From Bacilli bacterium (lineage in GTDB: Bacteria; Bacillota_I; Bacilli_A; RFN20; CAG-826), in assembly GCA_024695235.1 (NCBI GenBank), contig JAILIP010000030.1, forward strand, positions 1-49,158: 49,158 nt of DNA, given 5' to 3'. The stretch's first letter is position 1. Each line of letters begins with the position of its first letter. Below are positions 25,635 through 33,640 of this stretch, one piece after another. The notes beneath the pieces were generated by a model. That model was not told the DNA's origin. It worked only from the letters and a program-made list of their open reading frames with translations, and made no database searches. Made by a program: the position numbers and the translations under genes.

Positions 25635-26922
25635 GTTGTTTCTCTTTTCTTAAAAGAATGATAACTGGAATAAGTGAAAGCACTAAGACGATAAGGGTGC
25701 CGATGAAAATGAATTCATTTGGTTTAATGACCATTTGTCCATATTCATTAGGGAATGTATCAGCATTAATATATGAGAATCCTTGGCCGATATATGGTCC
25801 AGTGACCATTGGAATAAGGACGACAAAGATCATTCTAATTCCTTGGAATAATCCAGCTTTGTTCTTAGGTGTGTAATCACGGACTTTCGCTCCAAAGATT
25901 GCGACAGATACCATATATCCACTCATAAGGACGATACCACTAACGATAATAAATGCCATTCCTCTAGCAAAGAAGAATAGTAGGGCACCAAGAGCGCAAA
26001 CACTAATGGCAGGAATTAAGAGTTTGTTCTTACCAATCTTATCCATGAATAAACCAAGGATAATTGTGACAATAGAACTTGTTAATAAAACAACACCAAT
26101 TGTAATCATATATGGCATATCGACAATTTCTCTTGTCTTTTGGATATAGACAATAAGATATGGGAAGAATACTTGAATAGCGATACTGAAGACACAAAAA
26201 CCAATAAGGGTGATATAAAGAAGTGGATTCTCTTTAATAACACTTGGTCTAAAGCCATAGAATATGTTTTTAACATATGTTTCTTGATTATCTGGTTTTT
26301 CAACATCTTTAGGTAAGACGAATATGAGGGCCACACCAATGATGGATGTGATACCACCAACGATATAGAAGAAAATATCCCATCTACCGCCATTAACATC
26401 CGCGTTGTTAAAACCAGCGATAAGAACGATGAGAATCATTGAAAACATTGGAAGAACACTTAGGATACTTTCAACCTTTCCTCTATTTCTGGGAGAAGTA
26501 TTATCAGTAACAAATGCGTTGAAGGCAGCATCATTTGCTGTGCTTCCAAAGAAAGTCATAACGCAGTCCATCACAACAATAAGTGTGCCTGCTAAGAATA
26601 AAGAGTTACCAACAATTGATATCTTGCTATGTGGATCAAGGAAAGCGAACAAGACAATTGATATACCCCAAATGATATATCCAAAGGCAATGAAGGCTTT
26701 TCTTTTGCCAATCTTATCTGACAACGCACCCATAAATAAAGTGGTGATAGTTGCAGTAGCAGCACTAAGTGCTGTCATTAAGGAAATGAATGAAATGTTA
26801 TTGGATGCATAATAGGCATATGCACTTAGATACATGTTCTCTAATGCCCATGCAATTTGGCCAACAAGTCCTGCCAAAATGAAAGACATCCATTTTCTTA
26901 ATCCTAATTTTGTTTCTTCCAT
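25612..26922 (-). CDS. MFS transporter, probably for glycosides
   Basis: About twelve membrane segments in 436 aa and the motif GALSDKIGKRKAF between spans 2 and 3 are the major-facilitator signature. It ends inside the GH2 gene and starts 10 nt after the flavodoxin-like gene, so all are co-transcribed. Oligosaccharide or glycoside import for GH2 hydrolysis is the simplest reading; the transported compound cannot be told from sequence. The ribosome site AGAGGTG precedes the ATG. Confidence 0.85.
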   Translation of the reverse strand: MEETKLGLRKWMSFILAGLVGQIAWALENMYLSAYAYYASNNISFISLMTALSAATATITTLFMGALSDKIGKRKAFIAFGYIIWGISIVLFAFLDPHSKISIVGNSLFLAGTLIVVMDCVMTFFGSTANDAAFNAFVTDNTSPRNRGKVESILSVLPMFSMILIVLIAGFNNADVNGGRWDIFFYIVGGITSIIGVALIFVLPKDVEKPDNQETYVKNIFYGFRPSVIKENPLLYITLIGFCVFSIAIQVFFPYLIVYIQKTREIVDMPYMITIGVVLLTSSIVTIILGLFMDKIGKNKLLIPAISVCALGALLFFFARGMAFIIVSGIVLMSGYMVSVAIFGAKVRDYTPKNKAGLFQGIRMIFVVLIPMVTGPYIGQGFSYINADTFPNEYGQMVIKPNEFIFIGTLIVLVLSLIPVIILLRKEKQHGEIVSE

Positions 26923-26932
26923 AACAACACCT

Positions 26933-27613
26933 CTATAGAGAATTAACTATTTTAATATATTCATTTTTATCTAGCATTGGAGTTTCTAATTCTTTTTTCA
27001 TCTCCGGAGTGATATCTAAATGCTTAGCAAAATATTCTCCTGCTAGTTCAAACTTCTTAATTAGTGGCTCGGTTAAAGGTCTAGCCTCTTCTTCATTAAG
27101 CATTGGGCATTCAGACACAAAAAGTGTCATAGCCTTTGGACCGAACTTATTCTTAATCATAATTTCAAGGCCATCAAAGTTGCCTTCAAAGTTAGGAAAT
27201 CCACATCCGGCTATGAAAAGAAGATTTTGATGAGATAGATCTACTCTTGGAGCATGCACAACATGTCCATTAACTTCTTTCATTGTCATTTTGTTAAATG
27301 GAATAAGCCTATCTACGAATGCTTTTAGATGTGATGGCATTGCATATGAATATAACGGGAATGAGTATATGACAATATCTGCATTCTTATACTCTTCCAT
27401 GATTTCGTTTTGATCATCTTTTTGGATGCATTTTCCATCTGCGCTTTTCCAACATGCAAAGCATCCTAAACAAGGTTTGATATTTTTCTCAATTAAACGA
27501 ATGACTTTAACTTCAAATCCTTTTTCTTTGTTCAGTCCTTTTAAAAATGAGTTTGTTAGACACATCGTGTCACTCACTTCTTTAGGCGAACCATTTAACA
27601 CAAGTACTTTCAT
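26933..27613 (-). CDS. Flavodoxin-like NAD(P)H-dependent oxidoreductase
   Basis: The N-terminus MKVLVLNGSPKEVSDT is the FMN loop of NADPH-dependent FMN reductases and flavodoxin-like quinone reductases. A Cys-rich CLGCFACWKSADGKC and SFPLYSYAMPSHLKAFVDR complete the family pattern. At 226 aa it is a single domain. It begins 2 nt after the aldo/keto reductase stop. The acceptor is unknown. Confidence 0.85.
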   Translation of the reverse strand: MKVLVLNGSPKEVSDTMCLTNSFLKGLNKEKGFEVKVIRLIEKNIKPCLGCFACWKSADGKCIQKDDQNEIMEEYKNADIVIYSFPLYSYAMPSHLKAFVDRLIPFNKMTMKEVNGHVVHAPRVDLSHQNLLFIAGCGFPNFEGNFDGLEIMIKNKFGPKAMTLFVSECPMLNEEEARPLTEPLIKKFELAGEYFAKHLDITPEMKKELETPMLDKNEYIKIVNSL

Positions 27614-27615
27614 TT

Positions 27616-28476
27616 TTATTTTGCCTTATTCTTCTTTCTAAATACTGGCCAGAACGCATCTTTGCCGTAATCAATTTCATTTAGTTTGATTAGTTCGACC
27701 ATATCATCATCTGATATTTCAAAATCTAGTTTCATATTATCTTCAATGTGTGCTTTTGAAGATGCTTTTGGAATGGAGATAGTATCTAACTCAAGAGTGT
27801 ATTTAATACATAATTGGGCTACTGATACATTGTATTTTTTTGCCATTTCAACAATTGCTTTATTTTTTAAAGCTGCTCCGTGAGCGATAGGACTATATGA
27901 TTCAACAATAATATCGTTTTCTTGACAGAACTTGATTATATCAATAGGTGTATTTCCAATATGGCAAAGAATTTGATTGACCATTGGTTTGATCTCACAG
28001 TTATTCATGATGTTTTCTAAATCGTCAATTAGGAAGTTAGAAACACCAATAGCTTTTACCTTGCCATCTTTATATGCTTCTTCAAGAGCTTTCCAAACTT
28101 CAATGTTTTCTTTGAAGAATCTACGTTTTCCTCTAAAGAGTGCCCAAGGTTGAGGACAGTGGATAAGAATCAAATCGATGTAATCGACACCTAATTTTTT
28201 AAGTGATTCATCAATTGATTTTTTAGCTTTTTCATATGATTTATGTTCTGCTAAAACTTTTGTGGTTAAATAAATCTCTTCTCTTTTTAAACCACTTTCT
28301 TTTATACCAACGCCAACACCTTCTTCATTTTGATATGCTTGAGCAGTATCTATATGACGATATCCTGCCTCAAGAGCCATCTTTACGCAATTAGCAGCAT
28401 CTTTGTTTGGAATTAACCATGTGCCATATGCCAAAGAAGGAATTGAACGACCATTGCTTAATTTAAAATTGTCCAT
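27616..28476 (-). CDS. Aldo/keto reductase
   Basis: The family pattern is clear: GYRHIDTAQAYQNEEGVG (catalytic Asp and Tyr), TTKVLAEHKS (Lys), LILIHCPQPW (His), GVSNF and IPKASSKAHIEDN (NADPH phosphate site). At 286 aa it is a complete barrel of the AKR5 / 2,5-diketo-gluconate reductase type. The start is taken at 28476 because AAGGAG lies just before it; a 7-residue in-frame upstream extension (from 28497) covers that site. It is the first gene of the reverse-strand operon. Confidence 0.92.
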   Translation of the reverse strand: MDNFKLSNGRSIPSLAYGTWLIPNKDAANCVKMALEAGYRHIDTAQAYQNEEGVGVGIKESGLKREEIYLTTKVLAEHKSYEKAKKSIDESLKKLGVDYIDLILIHCPQPWALFRGKRRFFKENIEVWKALEEAYKDGKVKAIGVSNFLIDDLENIMNNCEIKPMVNQILCHIGNTPIDIIKFCQENDIIVESYSPIAHGAALKNKAIVEMAKKYNVSVAQLCIKYTLELDTISIPKASSKAHIEDNMKLDFEISDDDMVELIKLNEIDYGKDAFWPVFRKKNKAK

Positions 28477-28546
28477 GTGTTTGCTCCTTGCTAACATTTT
28501 ACCAAAAATATATTAAGTTTTTATATAAGCAATTTATAAAATTTGC

Positions 28547-28552
28547 TAATAT
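28547..28552 (+). promoter_or_regulatory. Extended -10 of predicted leaderless gene
   Basis: TAATAT with an upstream TGC (extended -10) ends 6 nt before the ATG at 28559 (spacer ATTCCC). No ribosome site is present. Confidence 0.55.
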
Positions 28553-28558
28553 ATTCCC

Positions 28559-29359
28559 ATGAATAAAAGCGTCAAGAACTCTACAAAAGCCGCAATATTG
28601 TTTGAAGTTATTGCAATAGTTGCTTTTATTGTGCTCCCAATTGTGAGTCAAATTATTTTTGGTGATAACTACGCTCACTTAGAGGCAGTGTGTGAATCAG
28701 CTTTGAATTGGATCGGATATTCATTCACTCATTTCTACACCTTAAAAATCAACTATGTGATGACTGTTGTTTTAGCGCTTGTCTTCTTGTCTTTTATCGT
28801 TGTGTGGATTGTTATCCTAGCAAAACGCAAAAATAAAACAGTTGTAGAGTTGATATTCTGTTCACTCATTTACATCGTTTCATATTTCGGACTCGTAGTT
28901 TTCTTATTGGATCAAAATCCAATTGTGTATAACAACAAAGTTGAATTAGCAAAGCTAGATGAATCTCTACTTGTTCTTTTAGTGAAAAAGATAATGAATT
29001 TTTCTAACAGCAATCCAATCTATAGTTTTGGAATGCTCGCTGCTTTTACATTAGGTATGCTTGCCTTGGTGTTTTCATTCCTCGCTTTTATCTTTGTGCT
29101 TCATCCAAAGAAACTTGAAGAGCCAAAAGTGGTGGAAGTAAAAGAAGAAAAACATGTCCAAGAAGTAAAGGCCGAAGAGGCTAAAACAGAGGACAAAAAA
29201 CCGGTTGATGACTTCGACGAAAATGATCCTATCGAAAAAATGTTTAAAGACATTGAATCAAATAGAGAAGAACTTAAACCTCAAAATCCTGAACCAGTAA
29301 AAGAGGAAGAGGAAGAAGACGAAGTCGAGCAACTCGAAGATAAGGTTCTTGATAATTAA
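28559..29359 (+). CDS. Four-TM membrane protein with acidic C-terminal tail
   Basis: Four hydrophobic segments occupy the first ~180 residues. The remaining ~85 residues are rich in Glu, Lys and Val (VVEVKEEKHVQEVKAEEAK) and end in an acidic run (KEEEEEDEVEQLEDK). No domain was recognised. The plan resembles the first ~350 residues of the 231-1481 protein without its C-terminal domain, so they may be distant relatives. The mRNA is predicted to be leaderless. Confidence 0.7.
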   Translation: MNKSVKNSTKAAILFEVIAIVAFIVLPIVSQIIFGDNYAHLEAVCESALNWIGYSFTHFYTLKINYVMTVVLALVFLSFIVVWIVILAKRKNKTVVELIFCSLIYIVSYFGLVVFLLDQNPIVYNNKVELAKLDESLLVLLVKKIMNFSNSNPIYSFGMLAAFTLGMLALVFSFLAFIFVLHPKKLEEPKVVEVKEEKHVQEVKAEEAKTEDKKPVDDFDENDPIEKMFKDIESNREELKPQNPEPVKEEEEEDEVEQLEDKVLDN

Positions 29360-29384
29360 CTTGTTAATTATAAATCGTGAGATT

Positions 29385-29412
29385 TTGTAAATACATCAAT
29401 ATATGATAAAAT
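29385..29412 (+). promoter_or_regulatory. Promoter of CNNM gene pair
   Basis: TTGTAA (29385-29390) and TAAAAT (29407-29412) have a 16-nt spacer. A TAGGAGGA ribosome site follows before the ATG at 29443. Confidence 0.5.
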
Positions 29413-29442
29413 CATATCTATTCTTAGGAGGAAGCAAATAAC

Positions 29443-30456
29443 ATGGATGGTCTGTCGTGGCTTTATGTTGTCATCATCATTCTTTTAGTTATTCTAAGTG
29501 CTTTCTTCTCATCAACTGAAACAGCATTCGCTTGTCTAAACCAATTCAAAATTAAGATTAAAGCGGACGATGGCAGCAAGACTGCTAAGTTAATTTTAAA
29601 GACCCATGAAAGATTTGATCACACCCTTATCATGGCTCTTTTAGGATATAACATCGATAGCGTTGCTATCTCAACTATATCCGCAATTTTATTTTTCCAA
29701 ATCTTTAATGGAATGATGTCAGAGACATATATATCTTTGATATCCACAGGTATCATGACAGTTATTGTCTATATTTTCTGTGATATGGTTCCAAAGATTA
29801 TCGCAAGAGCAATTCCTGAAAGAGTAGCCGCTAATAACGTCTACATCCTTCAATTCTTTTACTATCTATTATTCCCACTTATTTTCATCTTCTCTTTGAT
29901 CACCAAACTTGTTAACAAGATTTTCAAAGTTGATAATCAACCAACTCTTACCGAAGAAGACTTCACCAACATCGTTGATGACATTGAAGAAAAAGGGCTG
30001 ATGGAAGAAAACGAATCAGAGATTTTCTATAACTCTTTAGAGTTCACCGATACGGCTGTTAAAGAAGTTCTCACCAAAAGAGAAAAGATGCACGTTATTG
30101 ATATCAAAGATGCATCAAGAGAACAAATTAACGATGATATTTTGTCTACAAAATTCTCTCGTATTCCAGTTGTATATGGCTCTTTAGATAGAATCGTTGG
30201 AATTCTCCACGTTAAAACATACATTAAAGCTTATCTAAAGAACCCAAACATTCCCATTTTAAGCGTTCTACAAAAGCCATACTTTGTTGATACGAAGATT
30301 AAGATGGACGAAATGATTGATGGCTTTAAATCACATCACACACATATCGCAATAGTGAAACACGAAGACAAAGTCTTAGGACTCATCACTATGGAAGACG
30401 TCTTAGAAGAACTTGTTGGTAAGATTGCTGAACCACTTGGAGGTAAGAAAGAATGA
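29443..30456 (+). CDS. CNNM/DUF21-CBS membrane protein (CorC-type), lacking the C-terminal domain
   Basis: An N-terminal DUF21/CNNM transmembrane region (SAFFSSTETAFACLNQFKIK) is followed by a CBS pair (LVGKIAEPL at the end). The family includes Mg2+ efflux proteins and so-called hemolysin-C homologues. The 337 aa stop right after the second CBS, so the CorC_HlyC domain found in its downstream paralogue is missing. Its stop overlaps the next start (ATGA), implying coordinated amounts and possibly a heterodimer. Confidence 0.85.
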   Translation: MDGLSWLYVVIIILLVILSAFFSSTETAFACLNQFKIKIKADDGSKTAKLILKTHERFDHTLIMALLGYNIDSVAISTISAILFFQIFNGMMSETYISLISTGIMTVIVYIFCDMVPKIIARAIPERVAANNVYILQFFYYLLFPLIFIFSLITKLVNKIFKVDNQPTLTEEDFTNIVDDIEEKGLMEENESEIFYNSLEFTDTAVKEVLTKREKMHVIDIKDASREQINDDILSTKFSRIPVVYGSLDRIVGILHVKTYIKAYLKNPNIPILSVLQKPYFVDTKIKMDEMIDGFKSHHTHIAIVKHEDKVLGLITMEDVLEELVGKIAEPLGGKKE

Positions 30457-31739
30457 ACATGCCTCTAATTATCGGTTTATCAATCGCTATCTTTGTTCTA
30501 GTTATCTTATCTGGAATCTTTTCATCATGCGATATGGTGTATGCCACTGTGAACCAACTACGCCTCAAGAAAGACATGCGCAAGAAAAACCATCGCGCAA
30601 GTAAACTTGCATTAAAGTTTGCTGAAAACTATAACACAACTTTAACTACTGTCTTATTTGCAAATAACTTAGTTAACATTGCTGCTTCATCCTTGAGTGC
30701 TGTTTTAGCTCTTGAGTTATTTAAAGAATCATCTATCAGCACAGATATTGGAAGTGTCATTGTCGAATTATCACTTCTTCTTATCATTCTTATCTTTGGT
30801 GAGATTTTACCAAAGGTAATTGGCAAGGCTTTCTCATATCCACTTAGTAAGTTATTGGCCTATCCAATCCTTGTTTTGAAGACATTATTCTTCCCAATCA
30901 TTTTTGTCCTATCTCATATTGGAAAGCTATTTGCATATCCATTTATTAGAAAGCATAAAAAAGCCGAAAACATTTCTAACGAAGAACTTCAAGAAATCGT
31001 TGAAACAATTGAAGAAGAAGGTGTCATTGATGAAGATCAAGGAGAACTCCTTTCTAACGCGATTGAATTTAAAGACACCCAAGCTCATGAAGTAATGACT
31101 CCTCGTGTTGATGTCTTTGCAATTGATATTGATGATCCAATTGAAGAAATTCTTAAGAATGAAAAACTATTCGTACATTCTCGTATTCCGGTATTCAAAG
31201 ACACTATTGACCATATCGTTGGTATTCTCCCATCTAAGGCTGTTTTAAAGCTTATGCTTGCGAAAGAACCAATCGATATTAAATCTTTGATTTATCCTGC
31301 TATTTCAGTACCAGGAAGTATGGGTATTTCTGAAATCTTAAAACTCATGAAATCCAACAAGAACCATATCGTTATCGTTATGGACGAATATGGTGGAATG
31401 GATGGTCTTTTAACCATGGAAGACATCCTTGAAGAACTCGTCGGAGAAATGTGGGATGAAACAGACGTTGTAAAAGAACCATATAAGAAAATCAAACGCA
31501 GCATGTATGAAGTTAATGGTGATATGAACATCCAAGATATCTTTGATATCGTCGGAGTAGATGTTCCTGAAGACGCAGACTATTATACAGTCGCTGGTTT
31601 CGTTTTAGATAAGTTATCTCGCTTTGCGAAAGTTGGAGATAAGATTAAATATGAAAATCTCACAATTACTGTTTTAGAAATCAGTGAGTTCACAGTTGAA
31701 AAAGTACTTATCAAAGTTAGTAAAAGGAAAGCAAAATAA
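30453..31739 (+). CDS. CNNM/DUF21-CBS-CorC_HlyC membrane protein
   Basis: It has the same plan as the preceding gene: DUF21 transmembrane region (SGIFSSCDMVYATVNQLRLK), then a CBS pair (HEVMTPRVDVFAIDI; VIVMDEYGGMDGLLTMEDIL), with the CorC_HlyC domain kept at the C-terminus (MYEVNGDMNIQDIFD onward). At 428 aa it is full length. A Mg2+/Co2+ transport role is family knowledge. The stop overlaps the start of a 58-codon membrane peptide (TAATG). Confidence 0.88.
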   Translation: MNMPLIIGLSIAIFVLVILSGIFSSCDMVYATVNQLRLKKDMRKKNHRASKLALKFAENYNTTLTTVLFANNLVNIAASSLSAVLALELFKESSISTDIGSVIVELSLLLIILIFGEILPKVIGKAFSYPLSKLLAYPILVLKTLFFPIIFVLSHIGKLFAYPFIRKHKKAENISNEELQEIVETIEEEGVIDEDQGELLSNAIEFKDTQAHEVMTPRVDVFAIDIDDPIEEILKNEKLFVHSRIPVFKDTIDHIVGILPSKAVLKLMLAKEPIDIKSLIYPAISVPGSMGISEILKLMKSNKNHIVIVMDEYGGMDGLLTMEDILEELVGEMWDETDVVKEPYKKIKRSMYEVNGDMNIQDIFDIVGVDVPEDADYYTVAGFVLDKLSRFAKVGDKIKYENLTITVLEISEFTVEKVLIKVSKRKAK

Positions 31740-31915
31740 TGTTTAACTACGGCCCAAAGAAAGATATGCAAGAACGCCCTGAAAAAGAGCCAGAGTTTTC
31801 AATGAAAAATAAAACAGATCGTTCTATTGTGACTGTAATTATTATTTCGCTTGTAGCAGCTATAGTTTTATTAGCAGGAGCGATACTACTTTGGTATTTC
31901 GGATTTAAAAAATAA
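31739..31915 (+). CDS. 58-aa single-span membrane protein
   Basis: The ATG lies in a TAATG overlap with the CNNM gene, so translation is probably coupled. About 28 charged residues (PKKDMQERPEKEPEF) come first, then one strong membrane segment (SIVTVIIISLVAAIVLLAGA) and a short GFKK tail. The stop runs straight into a terminator. It could be a small partner of the CNNM transporters; no family was recognised. Confidence 0.65.
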   Translation: MFNYGPKKDMQERPEKEPEFSMKNKTDRSIVTVIIISLVAAIVLLAGAILLWYFGFKK

Positions 31916-31936
31916 CCTTCCATAGGAAGGTTTTTT
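31914..31936 (+). terminator. Terminator after the CNNM operon
   Basis: The perfect 8-bp stem AACCTTCC-ATA-GGAAGGTT is followed by TTTTCTT. The opposing gene's stop (31938) lies just beyond. Confidence 0.85.
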
Positions 31937-31937
31937 C

Positions 31938-32480
31938 TTATTTAAGTGAAGATAATCTATCAATGTAGTTTTTATAGATAATATCAGCTGTTTGTTCAAT
32001 TGTTAGATTGTCTGTATTGATGACAAAGTCGGTTTTACCGATTCTTTTTTTATCAAAATCGATAATGTCATTTTCAAGTCTTTGTTCAATCTTTTCTTCT
32101 TTATCTCCGCGAGAACGCATGCGTGCTTCTCTAATTGATTCGTCGCACACGATAAGGAATGTGACAATGTGATCATCATTAAGGGCTTTAAAGGCATGAA
32201 GACCATTTGGATCTAAGACAATGATTCTATCATCGCTTACTTGATCAACTCCGCAGCCATAGAAGTTATCGTTATATAAAGTGTTTTCAACAAACTTTCC
32301 TTCTTTGTTTCTTCTTAAGAATTCTTTTCTTGAAATGAAAAAGTAGTCAACCCCATCAATTTCCCCAGTTCTTTTTTCTCTGGTTGTGGTGGTGACAGCT
32401 TTAATTAATCCGTACTTCTTTTGAAGGGCTAATGCAGTAGCAGTTTTTCCGCTTGCACTGGCTCCGACTAAAATAATCAT
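31938..32480 (-). CDS. Guanylate kinase-like protein
   Basis: The P-loop is GASASGKT and the segment TTTTREKRTGEIDGVDYFF closely matches the GMP-binding region of guanylate kinase (TTRxxRxGExDGxDYxF). REARMRSRGD is lid-like. Length is 180 aa, near the 190-205 of true Gmk, but the loop differs from the usual GPSGxGKS/T, so a different nucleotide or a secondary role is possible. The start at 32480 is preferred to 32498 because TATAAT lies exactly 6 nt upstream of it and would fall inside the longer version. Confidence 0.75.
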   Translation of the reverse strand: MIILVGASASGKTATALALQKKYGLIKAVTTTTREKRTGEIDGVDYFFISRKEFLRRNKEGKFVENTLYNDNFYGCGVDQVSDDRIIVLDPNGLHAFKALNDDHIVTFLIVCDESIREARMRSRGDKEEKIEQRLENDIIDFDKKRIGKTDFVINTDNLTIEQTADIIYKNYIDRLSSLK

Positions 32481-32486
32481 ACAACT

Positions 32487-32492
32487 ATTATA
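32487..32492 (-). promoter_or_regulatory. -10 box of predicted leaderless guanylate-kinase-like gene
   Basis: TATAAT on the reverse strand ends 6 nt before the ATG at 32480 (spacer AGTTGT). No ribosome site is present. Confidence 0.6.
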
Positions 32493-32529
32493 AATCAAAA
32501 TTGATTTTTAAACAGGCCTATAAAAAAGC

Positions 32530-32590
32530 GTCGATTTTATAGATGTGAGTACTTATCGCACGAGAAACCTATTGGCTCTTTGAAATCGAT
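32530..32590 (-). ncRNA. Structured RNA element A (unknown family)
   Basis: Closing stem GUCGAU/AUCGA(U), an internal GUG...CAC hairpin, and a GAG...CUC arm whose inner stem is CC/GG. It aligns over its whole length with element B. Read on the reverse strand it ends in AUCGACGC followed by six U residues, like an sRNA terminator, so that strand is preferred. No protein can be encoded. The family is not recognised. Confidence 0.45.
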
Positions 32591-32639
32591 ACTGGTTGTT
32601 AAAGCAAAATTAAAAGCCTTGTTAATCTACACGGAAATT

Positions 32640-32659
32640 AAAAAACCCTATTTCTAGGG
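32640..32659 (-). terminator. Reverse-strand terminator between RNA elements A and B
   Basis: On the reverse strand, CCCTA-GAAA-TAGGG is followed by TTTTTT. No reverse-strand gene ends here, so it would stop an RNA that begins within the gap (about 32,660-32,740) or downstream of element B. Confidence 0.6.
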
Positions 32660-32754
32660 CAATTGTCCTTGCCTCTTAAGGGCTATCGTGACACTAATAT
32701 TAAATCAACACAGTAAATAATTGTCAAAAATTAATTATTGATAAATAAAAAATA

Positions 32755-32816
32755 GTCGATTCTGCAGACGTTAGTCCTTATAACACGAGACATATAAATA
32801 TGCTCAGGAAATCGAC
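32755..32816 (-). ncRNA. Structured RNA element B (unknown family), with its own promoter
   Basis: A homologue of element A: closing stem GUCGAUU/AAUCGAC, a GUUA...UAAC hairpin, and a GAG...CUC arm whose inner stem is CAUA/UAUG. On the reverse strand, TTGACA (32852-32847) and TAATAT (32827-32822) place the start at or beside the first base of the closing stem. The 3' end runs into UAUUUUUUAUUU. The transcript would be ~70 nt. The 19-nt promoter spacer is long; TTTAAT at 32829-32824 would give 17 nt. Confidence 0.5.
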
Positions 32817-32898
32817 CTCTTATATTAAAACATTGTAGATAATTCATGTCAAGAATAAATTCTTGACGAAATATTTAATAAGAAAGGATGGAAACAAT

Positions 32899-33069
32899 AT
32901 GTCTGAGATTAAAGGCCAATTATTAGGTATCATTCTAACAATCTCCATCTTTGGAGTTGTCCTCGCCGCTATGGTTGCATCATTTGGCAAGATGTCTGAC
33001 AGAGTAGGCGAACGTGTTGAAGAAATCGCAACAACAGAAGTAACCTATACACCAGATCCAGGAGAATAA
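32899..33069 (+). CDS. 56-aa single-span membrane protein
   Basis: The start at 32899 follows AAAGGATGG; a 12-residue in-frame upstream extension would swallow that site and is rejected. A short basic N-terminus (MSEIKG) leads into one span (QLLGIILTISIFGVVLAAMV), then an acidic helix (DRVGERVEEIATTE). The G-hydrophobic start is faintly pilin-like, but Glu5 is missing, so this is not claimed. The function is unknown. Confidence 0.65.
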   Translation: MSEIKGQLLGIILTISIFGVVLAAMVASFGKMSDRVGERVEEIATTEVTYTPDPGE

Positions 33070-33077
33070 CCAAAAAG

Positions 33078-33100
33078 GAAGTGATTTAATTCACTTCTTT
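33078..33100 (+). terminator. Terminator after the 56-aa gene
   Basis: The 7-bp stem GAAGTGA / TCACTTC is followed by TTTG; a short T run makes it moderate. Confidence 0.55.
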
Positions 33101-33185
33101 GAAGTCAAAAGGAAAACACTTCAATGAGTTGAATTGTCACAAAAAGAAAAAGTTATGATATTATATGTATCGTTGAGGTATTAAT

Positions 33186-33407
33186 ATGGATAAAATTGAA
33201 CAAATTAGAGTGAAACTCGCTCAAGCAACTCATAAAGAAAAAGTTGCAGACGAAGATAAAATTCGTGATCTTGGCTTAGACTCACTTGATGTCGTCGAAC
33301 TTCTCCTCCAACTAGAAGAAGAATATGATGTTCATTTTGATGACGTAGATATGTCAAAACTAGTAACCGTCAAAGACCTCTTAGACGAGATTGCAAAACA
33401 ACTTTAA
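33186..33407 (+). CDS. acpP: Acyl carrier protein
   Basis: A 73-aa acidic helical protein with the phosphopantetheine attachment motif LGLDSLDVVELL (Ser33) carries acyl chains for fatty acid or lipid synthesis. The ribosome site TTGAGGT precedes it. It stands alone, with no fatty-acid genes on either side, so it may serve phospholipid acyl transfer. Confidence 0.93.
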   Translation: MDKIEQIRVKLAQATHKEKVADEDKIRDLGLDSLDVVELLLQLEEEYDVHFDDVDMSKLVTVKDLLDEIAKQL

Positions 33408-33471
33408 AAAACATAACAATTTTTGTTGTTTTTGTTTATGCGCTTGTGTTAATATATTCAAGCGTTTAGAC

Positions 33472-33546
33472 GCCTATCTAGCTCAGTGGTAGAGCAATCG
33501 GCTGTTAACCGATTGGTCGGGGGTTCGAGCCCCTCGATAGGCGCCA
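33472..33546 (+). tRNA. tRNA-Asn(GTT)
   Basis: The acceptor stem is GCCTATC/GATAGGC, the anticodon stem ATCGG/CCGAT with loop CTGTTAA (anticodon GTT), the T-arm GGGGGTTCGAGCCCC, and CCA is encoded. Confidence 0.95.
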
Positions 33547-33552
33547 TGCAAC

Positions 33553-33629
33553 GGCCTGTTGGAGAAGCGGCTTAACTCATATGCCTTTCACGCATACATT
33601 CATGGGTTCGAATCCCGTACAGGTCACCA
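33553..33629 (+). tRNA. tRNA-Glu(TTC)
   Basis: The acceptor stem is GGCCTGT/ACAGGTC (one G-U), the anticodon stem TATGC/GCATA with loop CTTTCAC (anticodon TTC), and CCA is encoded. The bases just after it (AACGCAGAT..ACTCGCTAC) reappear at 45,671, and the accessory region begins here. Confidence 0.94.
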
Positions 33630-33640
33630 AACGCAGATAT

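Larger units (their letters stand above)
32491..32898. other. 408-base gap holding two homologous RNA elements
   Basis: No gene is seen. Contents: RNA elements A and B about 225 nt apart in the same orientation, a reverse-strand terminator between them, and a 20-nt inverted repeat GTCAAGAAT-AA-ATTCTTGAC (32848-32867). That repeat supplies a TTGACA on the reverse strand and a TTGACG on the forward strand. Confidence 0.7.

Noticed and set aside
32530-32816. Hammerhead ribozyme or purine riboswitch in the twin elements
   Set aside because: The CUGAUGA core of hammerheads and the junction sequences of purine riboswitches are absent.
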